Source: JAZQHR01 sp045540695 | Lineage (GTDB): Bacteria; Bacillota; Clostridia; UMGS1810 | NCBI GenBank assembly: GCA_045540695.1 | Contig: JAZQHR010000028.1 | Location: forward strand, 1 to 15,667 | Direction: 5' to 3' | DNA: 15,667 nt | Shown: in pieces, positions 1 through 6,118 of the stretch | Position numbering within the stretch: the stretch's first letter is position 1 | Layout: the number at the start of each line of letters is the position of its first letter | Program-made: the position numbers and the translations under genes | Notes under the pieces: generated by a model | Seen by the model: only the letters and a program-made list of their open reading frames with translations | Told to the model about the DNA's origin: nothing | Database searches by the model: none

Positions 1-81
1 GGATTTGAAATAGTCGGCACAAGAAAAAACTACTACGAAGGCACAGAAGATGCAGTGCTGATGACAAAAATCCTATACTGA
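1..81 (+). CDS. rimI: RimI, ribosomal protein S18 N-acetyltransferase, 3' end only
   Basis: This is the last 26 codons of an open frame that enters from the left edge and stops with TGA at 79-81. The visible tail reads GFEIVGTRKNYY, followed by EDAVLMTKILY. The G-F-x-x-V-G-x-R-x-x-Y-Y pattern followed by E-D-A is the C-terminal strand and turn of GNAT acetyltransferases of the RimI type, which acetylate the N-terminal Ala of ribosomal protein S18. The gene sits 16 bases ahead of tsaD, matching the common tsaE-tsaB-rimI-tsaD order in Firmicutes. Only the tail is visible, so the call rests on this short motif and on the neighbour. Confidence 0.8.
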   Translation, partial: GFEIVGTRKNYYEGTEDAVLMTKILY

Positions 82-97
82 GTCATAAGGCGGTGAT

Positions 98-1108
98 ATG
101 TTGTCACTAATTTTAGGAATAGAAACATCATGTGATGAAACATCAGCAGCAGTCGTGGAAGACGGGCGAAACGTTCTTTCAAACGTCATAGCGACACAGA
201 TAGATATTCACAAAAAATATGGCGGGGTTGTACCGGAGATTGCTTCACGTGAACATTTATCAATAATAAACGCAGTGATAGATGAAGCAATAGAAAAAGC
301 CGGTATTACACTAAAGGATGTAGATGCTATAGCTACTACATACGCACCCGGACTTGTGGGGGCACTGCTGGTTGGAGTATCAACCGCAAAAGCACTTGCA
401 TATACGCTGAAGGTTCCGCTTATACCTGTTCACCACATTCGTGGCCATATATGTGCAAATTATATTTCGCACAAAGATCTTAAGCCACCATTTGTAGCTC
501 TGGTAGCATCAGGCGGACACAGTCACATAATTCACGTAGCAGACTACAACACATACGAAATACTTGGACAAACGCGCGATGATGCAGCAGGCGAAGCTTT
601 TGACAAGGTTGCAAGAGTTTTAGGACTTGGGTATCCGGGTGGTCCAAAGGTAGACAAGCTTGCAAAAGAAGGCAACGAGGACCTAATAAGCTTCAAAAAG
701 ACATCCTTTGGTAAAGATAATTTTGACTTCAGCTTCAGCGGAATAAAGACAGGTGTTATAAACTACCTTCACAATGCAGAGCAAAAAGGCGAAACCATAA
801 ACAACGCCGACGTTGCTGCAGGATTTCAAAGAAACGTTGTAGAAACACTTGTTGACAATCTGCTAGGTGCAGCACAAAAAGCAGGAGTAAAAAAAGTAGC
901 TCTCGCGGGCGGAGTAGCCTGCAACTCAAGATTAAGGCAGGAACTCGAAAACAGAAAAGACGGGTACGAGATATATTATCCGGAGCCTGTCCTTTGCACA
1001 GACAACGCAGCTATGATAGCGTGCAGTGCATACTATGAAATGCTTGGCGGAAAAACGGCGGACCTTTCGCTAAACGCCATACCATTTTTACCGGTTGATT
1101 CTATATAG
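98..1108 (+). CDS. tsaD: tRNA N6-adenosine threonylcarbamoyltransferase TsaD
   Basis: TsaD transfers the threonylcarbamoyl group from threonylcarbamoyl-AMP to A37 of ANN-decoding tRNAs (t6A), working with TsaB and TsaE in the cytoplasm. The 336-residue length is normal for the family. The N-terminus has the ASKHA-fold start LGIETSCDETSAAVV. The metal ligands are visible as His113 and His117 in HIRGH and Asp302 in CTDNAAM. The SGGHSH motif, the FSFSGIKT segment and the AGGVACNSRLR nucleotide-binding stretch are all present. An AAGGCGGTG ribosome binding site lies just upstream of the ATG. It follows rimI by 16 bases and is probably cotranscribed with it. No clear terminator follows; an imperfect AT-rich hairpin at about 1130-1161 precedes the next gene. 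Confidence 0.97.
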   Translation: MLSLILGIETSCDETSAAVVEDGRNVLSNVIATQIDIHKKYGGVVPEIASREHLSIINAVIDEAIEKAGITLKDVDAIATTYAPGLVGALLVGVSTAKALAYTLKVPLIPVHHIRGHICANYISHKDLKPPFVALVASGGHSHIIHVADYNTYEILGQTRDDAAGEAFDKVARVLGLGYPGGPKVDKLAKEGNEDLISFKKTSFGKDNFDFSFSGIKTGVINYLHNAEQKGETINNADVAAGFQRNVVETLVDNLLGAAQKAGVKKVALAGGVACNSRLRQELENRKDGYEIYYPEPVLCTDNAAMIACSAYYEMLGGKTADLSLNAIPFLPVDSI

Positions 1109-1177
1109 ATACTCAACCACAAAATTACGAAATCAAATTTTATTTCAAATAAAAATGATTTAGGGAGGTTATTCAAA

Positions 1178-2998
1178 ATGAAAAAATTTAAAAGAATTAC
1201 AGCTGTTATAGCAGCCATCACAGTACTTGTAATGTCAGTACAGTGTTTTGCAGCATCATTTAATGATGTTCCAAAGGAAAAATACAGCTGGGCTGTGGAA
1301 GCTATCGAATCAATGGCCGCTGAAAAAATTGTAAAGGGTTACGAAGATGGTTCGTTCAGACCCGAAAATCAGGTTACAAAGCTTGAATCACTAGTGCTTA
1401 TCGCAAGAATACTTGGTTCTGCCAAGGAAGAAAACGCTACAATAGTAGAAAAAGCACTTGAAACACACAAAGACGTATTTGAAACATACCCTATAAATTA
1501 TGGTAATGAAGAAATTGCTTACCTTCTTACAAAAGGTGTTATCACCGAAGATGAACTAAACGATTATATTGGTTCAACAAATGCTTCTAAAGGTCTTATG
1601 AGATATGAAGCTGCAATACTTCTAACCAAAGCGCTTGGTGCTGAAGATGAGCTTAAAGATAAAGCAGCATCTTCACTTTCATATGATGATGCCAAGGACA
1701 TCCCTTCAGCTGCTAAAAAGTACGTTGAATATGTAACAAGCCAGAAAATAATGCAGGGCATGGGTGACAACATATTCTCTCCTCTTACAGCTGTTACAAG
1801 AGCGCAGGTTGCTGTTGTACTTAAGAAAGTACAGGATATGAATAAGCTTTCATACATTTCAGGTATGATTACAAAAGTTGACCCTGACTCTAAGATATTC
1901 TCATTAAGAACAAAAGACGGCGAAAACGTTTCATATACTATTTTAAATTCAGTAAAACTTACTTTTAACGGAAATAACGTAGAATTTAAAGAACTAACTG
2001 TTGGAAACGATGCTGTAATTACACTTAAAGATTCATCTATATACGCAATAGACTCAACGCTTACAGGTGAGCGCGAAGAGGCTGATGGTGAAATAACTGC
2101 AATAACAAATGGAAAATCAATTACTGTTAAAAAATACAAAGGTTCAGTAACTGAAAAGTACACATACTCACTTGCAGATAATGTAATAGTTACTAAAAAT
2201 GGTTCAGCTTCATCTATTCCAAAGCTTGAAACAGGCGATTACGCTAAAATGACTATATCTGGTGGTAAAGTTATAATAATCGATGCTGAAACAAGCACTA
2301 CTACTATAAAAGGTACTGTATCAAACATTATTCTTTCACCTAATTTCATGATTGAAATTGCAAATTCAGATAACTCAATTGCACAGTACACTGTAAGCAA
2401 CAATGTAACAGTTAAGAAAAACAATAAAACTTCAACTCTAAGCGAAGTATACGTTGGTGACTCAGTATCTATCACACTTGAATACGGCGTAATCATCAAT
2501 ATAGTTGCAATAAGCACAAGTTCTACAAAAACTGGTATAATCGATAAAATCGTTATATCAGACACTCCAAGTGTTTCATTAAAAATAAATGGTCAGTCTT
2601 CTGAATATGCTTTAGCAAGAAACGCTGACATTATACTAGATAACGAAGAATCTAACATATATGGTCTAAGACTTGGCGTAGCAGCCAACATCATCCTAAG
2701 CGGTAATACTATTATAGAAATATCTACTGCTGATGTAGAAACTGCGTTCCAGATTACAGGTAGAGTTGATATGGTTAACACATCATATGGTCTAATGCAG
2801 CTTACATACACAGACATCGCAACAGCTCAGACAATTACCAGACAGGTATTTGTTAAAGAGAAAGCAAAAGTATACAACTCTATCACAGGCAAAGATTCTA
2901 AACTTGCTAACGTAGGCGTTGGCAGCACGGTAAGCGTAGTTGGTACATCTACTAATGGTGTATTTGAAGCAGCTTCTGTAGTTATCATAACTGAATAA
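1178..2998 (+). CDS. Secreted S-layer-homology (SLH) domain protein with five C-terminal beta repeats
   Basis: This 606-residue exported protein starts with a signal peptide (MKKFKR, hydrophobic core, probable cleavage near residues 25-26 after FAA). Three SLH-type segments follow. Residues about 27-80 contain FNDV and GYEDGSFRPENQVTK. Residues about 105-154 are more degenerate. Residues about 168-218 contain YDDAKDIP and MGDNIFSPLTAVTRAQ. SLH trios usually bind pyruvylated secondary cell-wall polymers, so the protein is probably cell-wall anchored. The rest (228-604) is five divergent copies of a 66-78-residue unit, rich in alternating hydrophobic residues and with no enzyme motif I recognise. 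The start is fixed by an AGGGAGGT site 8 bases before the ATG. The hairpin at about 1130-1161 might act as a tsaD terminator or a leader. A strong terminator follows the gene. Confidence 0.85.
   Translation: MKKFKRITAVIAAITVLVMSVQCFAASFNDVPKEKYSWAVEAIESMAAEKIVKGYEDGSFRPENQVTKLESLVLIARILGSAKEENATIVEKALETHKDVFETYPINYGNEEIAYLLTKGVITEDELNDYIGSTNASKGLMRYEAAILLTKALGAEDELKDKAASSLSYDDAKDIPSAAKKYVEYVTSQKIMQGMGDNIFSPLTAVTRAQVAVVLKKVQDMNKLSYISGMITKVDPDSKIFSLRTKDGENVSYTILNSVKLTFNGNNVEFKELTVGNDAVITLKDSSIYAIDSTLTGEREEADGEITAITNGKSITVKKYKGSVTEKYTYSLADNVIVTKNGSASSIPKLETGDYAKMTISGGKVIIIDAETSTTTIKGTVSNIILSPNFMIEIANSDNSIAQYTVSNNVTVKKNNKTSTLSEVYVGDSVSITLEYGVIINIVAISTSSTKTGIIDKIVISDTPSVSLKINGQSSEYALARNADIILDNEESNIYGLRLGVAANIILSGNTIIEISTADVETAFQITGRVDMVNTSYGLMQLTYTDIATAQTITRQVFVKEKAKVYNSITGKDSKLANVGVGSTVSVVGTSTNGVFEAASVVIITE
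1859..2989 (+). repeat. Five divergent protein-level repeats in the SLH protein
   Basis: Residues 228-293, 303-370, 378-446, 452-517 and 527-604 each follow one pattern. They open with G-x-I/V near the start, run through a strand pair, continue with a buried hydrophobic centre, then a central L-x-x-G-x-x-x-x-I segment, and end with a short V/I-x-x-I/V strand. Examples of the opening are SGMITKV, DGEITAI, KGTVSNI, TGIIDKI and TGRVDMV. The copies share pattern rather than identity, so this is an old tandem duplication of a small beta domain. The unit boundaries were set by eye. Confidence 0.6.
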
Positions 2999-3016
2999 AA
3001 ATATAATAATTGAAAT

Positions 3017-3050
3017 AAAAAAACAGGCATTTTTAAATGCCTGTTTTTTT
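3017..3050 (+). terminator. Intrinsic terminator after the SLH gene
   Basis: A perfect stem (AAAAACAGGCAT pairing with ATGCCTGTTTTT) is followed by a T run, starting 18 bases after the SLH stop codon. The A-run on the left arm means it could also act on the other strand, although no gene reaches it from the right. Confidence 0.92.
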
Positions 3051-3094
3051 ATTTCACTACAAATTCTACAATAACACATTTTAACCAAAATGCA

Positions 3095-3100
3095 TATAAT
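3095..3100 (+). promoter_or_regulatory. Possible -10 box for the small Cys-rich gene
   Basis: A perfect TATAAT lies 33 bases before the start codon at 3133. No good -35 hexamer is visible 16-18 bases upstream, so the call is weak. The terminator at 3017-3050 implies that the next gene needs its own promoter. Confidence 0.35.
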
Positions 3101-3132
3101 AATCTATCAATAAAAATTTTGGAGAATGAGAT

Positions 3133-3300
3133 ATGAAACATAAAAACCATACGCAATCTCACACTCCCGAAAAAATATGTTCAAAATGCAAAACAGGTGC
3201 AAAATTCGCCTATCTCGACAGCACCACACTCTGCCCATGGATAAGACTTTTAAGCGAAAACAAATGCAAAATGTTTGAACCGATAGATAAAAAAGACTAG
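3133..3300 (+). CDS. Small four-cysteine protein, 55 aa, unknown function
   Basis: The 55-codon frame starts at ATG 3133 behind a GGAG at 3121-3124 and ends in TAG at 3300. The product begins MKHKNHTQSHTPEKICSKC and is basic. Its four cysteines are at 16, 19, 34 and 45 (C-X2-C, X14, C, X10, C), which suggests a small zinc-binding fold. There is no signal peptide or membrane segment. The strong terminator upstream and the hairpin element 8 bases downstream suggest a single-gene unit. Cysteine spacing, a plausible ribosome binding site and a -10 box make it more likely real than chance, but I do not recognise the family. Confidence 0.6.
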   Translation: MKHKNHTQSHTPEKICSKCKTGAKFAYLDSTTLCPWIRLLSENKCKMFEPIDKKD

Positions 3301-3308
3301 ATAATTAT

Positions 3309-3369
3309 TGTAGGGTGCAGCGTTTACGATGCACCGTTATCGGGACGTCGACAAGCGCCCTCCCCTACA
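3309..3369. repeat. Composite GTAGGG hairpin element, copy A
   Basis: A 61-bp element is bounded by inverted TGTAGGG (3309-3315) and CCCTACA (3363-3369). Its left half (3310-3340) is GTAGGG, 18 bases, CCGTTAT. The 9-base arms GGTGCAGCG and CGATGCACC (3314-3335) form a hairpin with one mismatch. The right half, read on the minus strand, again starts GTAGGG and has a GC-rich imperfect hairpin. The element lies between the convergent small gene and the M23 gene. It is not followed by a T-run, so it is not a classical terminator. A related half element is at 5481-5511. Confidence 0.65.
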
Positions 3370-3385
3370 TTTTATTATTTTTTCA

Positions 3386-5206
3386 TCAATAGCCCAGCCA
3401 TTCGCTTATAGGAATAACTTCCGAAACGCATAGCGGTTTAAGTGTAGTTAAGCTGTCCCACACCATTACTTTAATTTGGTCGATGTCGCCCTCAAGAGTA
3501 TATGGAGAATTTTGTTTGTCATGCGGAATTCTTTTCATTGTAATAAATTGATTTCCTTTGTAACCAACAATGAGTATATCATAAGGGGTGGTAAAGTTAT
3601 GTAATGTTATTTCTACACTATAAAGGCTATCTTTTTTTGTTACAATACTTTCTGTGAAACTTGTAGCTTCTACTACTTCAAAATAGTACAGGTCAGAGGA
3701 ATTGTGACGATATGGATAATATTCATTATAAGAAACAACATGTACTCTGTATTTACCTATCGGCAAAGTCCGTGTTACGGACTTAATTCGTTGTTCATTT
3801 CCTATTCTTACATAATGGTCACCTGAATAACCTTCACTGTTTGCATCATATTGGTCTATATACCAATTGTAATACGATGTGTTTGATGTGTCATTCCAAG
3901 TAAATGTTATTTCTTCCTCGTTTGTGTACGTGGTCTTTGTATTGTTAAAGGAAGGCTTTCCCGGATATGCGTCTATAACTTCAAAATAATACATATCAGA
4001 GGATTTATAATGTGCGGAATTGTATGCAACCACATGCACTCTATATTTGCCGATAGGTAAAGTACGTGTTACAGATTCAATTCTTAATGCGTTTCCAATT
4101 CTTACATAGTGGTCACCCGAATAACCTTCACTGTTTGCATCATATTGATCTATATACCAATTGTAATACGATGTGTTTGATGTGTCATTCCAAGTAAATG
4201 CTATTTCTTCCTCGTTTGTGTACGTGGTCTTTGTGTTATTGAAAGATGGTTTTCCCGGATATGCATCTATAACCTCAAAATAATACCAATCCGAATCTGT
4301 GTAATACTTTGAGTTATATGCCGTAACTTCTACTCTATACTTGCCGACAGGTAATTTCTTTGTTACAGATGTTACTCTATCTTCGTGCCCTAATCTTACG
4401 TAGTGATCACCTTTATACCCCTCACTATTAGCATCATATTGGTCTATATACCAATTGTAATACGATGTGTTTGATGTGACATTCCAAGTAAATGTTATTT
4501 CTTCTTCATTTGTATATATAGTCTTGGTATTGTTAAAAACAGGTTTACCTGGTGTTAGCGGTTCGTCTGTGTTGGAGTCGTCGGCATTGTAGTTTACAGA
4601 ATATGCAATTGACGCCGAGCCAATTTGGTATCCTCCTGCACTAGTTTGTAACGAATCGCCTATTCGCGTATAGCCACTCGGACATGGATTAACATTACAT
4701 TCCCAATTAAATGAATTGCCATAATGTATTCCTAAATGGAGATGTTTTGCGTAATAAGATTCGCTGTTGTATCCAGAACCTCCAACGGCACCTATTTTAG
4801 TATTAGCTGTAACCGACTGTCCTTGCTTTACGTTAATACTACTCAAATGCATATAAACAGACCAATACCCGTCATTGTGATTTATTATTATCGAACGTCC
4901 CTCTGAGCCTCCTGTACTATTATCTACAACAGAAACGGTGCCACTCCTTACAGGATATACTGTAGTCCCAAGACTCTCTCCTATATCTACTCCTTTATGA
5001 AACCTATTATAACTTCCACCACGAAATCCATAAGAAGATGTAATTTTAGAATATGCTGATGAGGTGGATGAATAGCCGTGTATTGGCCAGTACCAAGTAG
5101 CGCCAGTTTCATTACCTCCATAATCCCCCATCGCAGCATATCCCACTGTAGGCACAAATGTTATAAACATCACCAAACTCAATAATATGCTTAATACCTT
5201 TCTCAT
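3386..5206 (-). CDS. Secreted M23 family metallopeptidase with three tandem 98-aa repeats
   Basis: The product is predicted to cut peptidoglycan peptide bridges outside the cell. The frame can be extended upstream to 5299, but I place the start at 5206. There an ATG follows an ACGGAGG site and opens a clear signal peptide (MRKVLSILLSLVMF, cleavage near residue 25), giving 606 residues. The peptidase domain (about 40-165) has the lysostaphin-type zinc ligands His70 and Asp74 in HKGVDIG, catalytic His120 in YMHLSS, and His155 and His157 in KHLHLG. Residues 219-514 are three near-identical 98-residue units with a beta-sandwich look, probably for binding the wall or a surface ligand. The last 90 residues form a separate tail with no recognised motif. 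It is preceded by an unusual structured leader and has its own promoter. Confidence 0.9.
   Translation of the reverse strand: MRKVLSILLSLVMFITFVPTVGYAAMGDYGGNETGATWYWPIHGYSSTSSAYSKITSSYGFRGGSYNRFHKGVDIGESLGTTVYPVRSGTVSVVDNSTGGSEGRSIIINHNDGYWSVYMHLSSINVKQGQSVTANTKIGAVGGSGYNSESYYAKHLHLGIHYGNSFNWECNVNPCPSGYTRIGDSLQTSAGGYQIGSASIAYSVNYNADDSNTDEPLTPGKPVFNNTKTIYTNEEEITFTWNVTSNTSYYNWYIDQYDANSEGYKGDHYVRLGHEDRVTSVTKKLPVGKYRVEVTAYNSKYYTDSDWYYFEVIDAYPGKPSFNNTKTTYTNEEEIAFTWNDTSNTSYYNWYIDQYDANSEGYSGDHYVRIGNALRIESVTRTLPIGKYRVHVVAYNSAHYKSSDMYYFEVIDAYPGKPSFNNTKTTYTNEEEITFTWNDTSNTSYYNWYIDQYDANSEGYSGDHYVRIGNEQRIKSVTRTLPIGKYRVHVVSYNEYYPYRHNSSDLYYFEVVEATSFTESIVTKKDSLYSVEITLHNFTTPYDILIVGYKGNQFITMKRIPHDKQNSPYTLEGDIDQIKVMVWDSLTTLKPLCVSEVIPISEWLGY
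3665..4552 (-). repeat. Three tandem 294-bp repeats inside the M23 gene
   Basis: Units start at residues 219, 317 and 415 (PGKP), so the period is exactly 98 codons (294 bp); the last unit carries a few extra codons. Over the first roughly 80 residues, units 2 and 3 differ at only four positions by eye. The nucleotide sequence around GACCAATATGATGCAAACAG (coding strand) is almost unchanged in all three. The N-terminal unit is more diverged. Such identity suggests recent duplication or ongoing homogenisation. Confidence 0.9.
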
Positions 5207-5224
5207 TATAAAACCTCCGTAAAT

Positions 5225-5254
5225 TAAAAAATGCGCCCGCCGAAGCAGACGCAT
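5225..5254 (-). terminator. Terminator-like hairpin directly before the M23 ribosome binding site
   Basis: Read on the minus strand, ATGCGTCTGC, a TTCG tetraloop and GCGGGCGCAT form a 10-bp stem with two G-U pairs, followed at once by a run of Ts. The GGAGG of the M23 gene comes only about 9 bases later. A strong terminator in this place, in sense with the gene, implies transcription attenuation of the M23 gene. Confidence 0.8.
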
Positions 5255-5255
5255 A

Positions 5256-5280
5256 AAAAACGCAAACTCCGACAGTCGCG
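5256..5280 (-). terminator. Second terminator-like hairpin in the M23 leader
   Basis: The minus strand reads CGCGACT, a GTCGG loop and AGTTTGCG (one bulged T), then TTTTTT. It is a 7-bp stem followed by six Ts, immediately upstream of the stronger hairpin at 5225-5254. Its first three bases overlap the 3' arm of the long leader stem ending at 5278, so the two structures partly compete. Confidence 0.55.
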
Positions 5281-5430
5281 AAACCAATTTATACAGCATG
5301 AGATATACACACGTTAATAAATGGAATTTGCATTTTTATCAAATTCAAATATTAACGTATGCAAAAATAAGCATATTATTCAAAAAGAAAATATACCTCA
5401 ACACTGTATAAAATATTTAATTGGTTTCGC
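5278..5430 (-). ncRNA. Structured 5' leader RNA of the M23 gene, candidate new cis-regulatory RNA
   Basis: On the minus-strand transcript, 5419-5430 pairs with 5278-5289 (12 bp, perfect). Next, 5404-5410 pairs with 5290-5296 (7 bp) after an 8-base bulge. Then 5391-5400 pairs with 5299-5308 (10 bp including two G-U pairs) after a 3x2 internal loop. Inside are two hairpins: 5312-5319 with 5350-5357 extended by 5324-5330 with 5340-5346, and 5358-5362 with 5371-5375. Together they form a three-way junction. The two wobble pairs are valid only in the minus-strand RNA. The predicted start site of the upstream promoter falls at the first base of the outer stem. It does not match any riboswitch consensus I know. 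Confidence 0.55.
5314..5342 (-). promoter_or_regulatory. Alternative internal promoter for the M23 gene
   Basis: TTGATA and TATTAA are separated by exactly 17 bases on the minus strand. It lies inside the leader hairpin, so a transcript from here would lack the 5' half of the leader structure. AT-rich DNA makes chance matches common, so this is less likely than the promoter at 5438-5466. Confidence 0.35.
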
Positions 5431-5437
5431 ATTTTAT

Positions 5438-5466
5438 ATGATATCACATCATTTTCATTTTATCAA
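5438..5466 (-). promoter_or_regulatory. Promoter of the M23 leader and gene
   Basis: TTGATA (5461-5466) and TATCAT (5438-5443) are spaced 17 bases apart on the minus strand. The expected start of transcription, about 5430-5432, is where the 12-bp outer stem of the leader begins. Confidence 0.6.
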
Positions 5467-5480
5467 GAGGTTTTATAAAA

Positions 5481-5511
5481 ATAACGGAACGACACACAGG
5501 TCGTTCCCTAC
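5481..5511 (-). repeat. GTAGGG hairpin element, copy B
   Basis: On the minus strand it reads GTAGGG, 18 bases, CCGTTAT, the same 31-bp frame as the left half of copy A. The hairpin here is GGAACGAC, a 6-base loop and GTCGTTCC, a perfect 8-bp stem. The stem sequence differs from copy A but both arms differ together. It lies between the pyrR terminator and the M23 promoter. Confidence 0.65.
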
Positions 5512-5535
5512 GGTATTATCAAATCGCAAACACAC

Positions 5536-5566
5536 AAAAATCCCGAGGTATCAGCCTCGGGATTTT
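5536..5566 (-). terminator. Terminator of the aspS-gatCAB-pyrR operon
   Basis: The stem AATCCCGAGG pairs with CCTCGGGATT across a 6-base loop and is followed by Ts on the minus strand, 4 bases after the pyrR stop codon. Confidence 0.9.
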
Positions 5567-5569
5567 ATA

Positions 5570-6106
5570 TTACTTTTCAAATATTTCTATACTGTCTTTA
5601 TTATCCGTTTCAGATATGCTTACCTTTATAATCTCGCTTTTGGAGGTTGGAATATTTTTACCTACGTAATCGGCTCTTATAGGAAGCTCTCTGTGTCCCC
5701 TATCCACCATTACGGCAAGCTGGATTCTCGCAGGTCTGCCAAGGGAAATAATAGCGTCTATAGCGGCTCTGGTAGTTCTGCCCGTATATATAACATCATC
5801 CACCAAAACGATATTCTTGCCATTTACATCAAACGGGATAACCGTTCCTGAATGTGTATTGGCATCTTTCATAGCTGTTCTGTCATCCCTGTGAAGAGTA
5901 ATATCAAGCACGCCTACGTTTATGGTTTTGCCTTCAAACTTGGATATACACTCGGCGATTCTCTCTGCCAGAGGCACACCCCTGGTTTTTATTCCAACAA
6001 GGCACAAATCATCTAAATTTTCATTTTTTTCGATAATCTCATGTGATATTCTGACTATTGCTCTTTTCATAGCACTTTCGTCAGACACCATAGCCTTAAA
6101 TTCCAT
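5570..6106 (-). CDS. pyrR: PyrR, pyr operon attenuator / uracil phosphoribosyltransferase
   Basis: PyrR proteins bind pyr mRNA when UMP is high and also convert uracil and PRPP to UMP. The 178-residue length is typical. The PRPP-binding loop VLVDDVIYTGRT is at about 100-111, with two acidic residues followed by T-G-R-T. The family segments DITLHRDD (68-75), VDRGHRELPIRADYVGKN (134-151) and the basic N-terminal half are present. The start follows an AGGTGAT site, 12 bases after the gatB stop, so it is the last gene of the aspS-gatCAB operon. No pyr biosynthesis gene or PyrR-binding leader is visible nearby, which is unusual for pyrR. An adenine or hypoxanthine phosphoribosyltransferase is less likely given the VDRGHRELP motif. 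Confidence 0.93.
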   Translation of the reverse strand: MEFKAMVSDESAMKRAIVRISHEIIEKNENLDDLCLVGIKTRGVPLAERIAECISKFEGKTINVGVLDITLHRDDRTAMKDANTHSGTVIPFDVNGKNIVLVDDVIYTGRTTRAAIDAIISLGRPARIQLAVMVDRGHRELPIRADYVGKNIPTSKSEIIKVSISETDNKDSIEIFEK

Positions 6107-6118
6107 TATATCACCTGC

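Noticed and set aside
1564..2163. 199-codon minus-strand ORF inside the SLH gene
   Set aside because: It is antisense to a clear coding sequence with a signal peptide and repeats, has no family motif, and reflects codon bias of the true frame.
5207..5299. Longer M23 product starting at the upstream in-frame ATG (5299)
   Set aside because: The extra 31 residues are the translated hairpin leader, lack a ribosome binding site, and would bury the signal peptide. ATG 5206 has GGAGG.
5278..5430. Known c-di-GMP or c-di-AMP riboswitch upstream of the M23 gene
   Set aside because: The conserved core sequences of those classes were not found on the sense strand; the pairing pattern is also different.
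5321..5851. 176-codon plus-strand ORF across the M23 leader and antisense to pyrR
   Set aside because: It overlaps the well-supported pyrR frame, two terminators or hairpins and a promoter. It has no ribosome binding site and its composition is that of a shadow frame.
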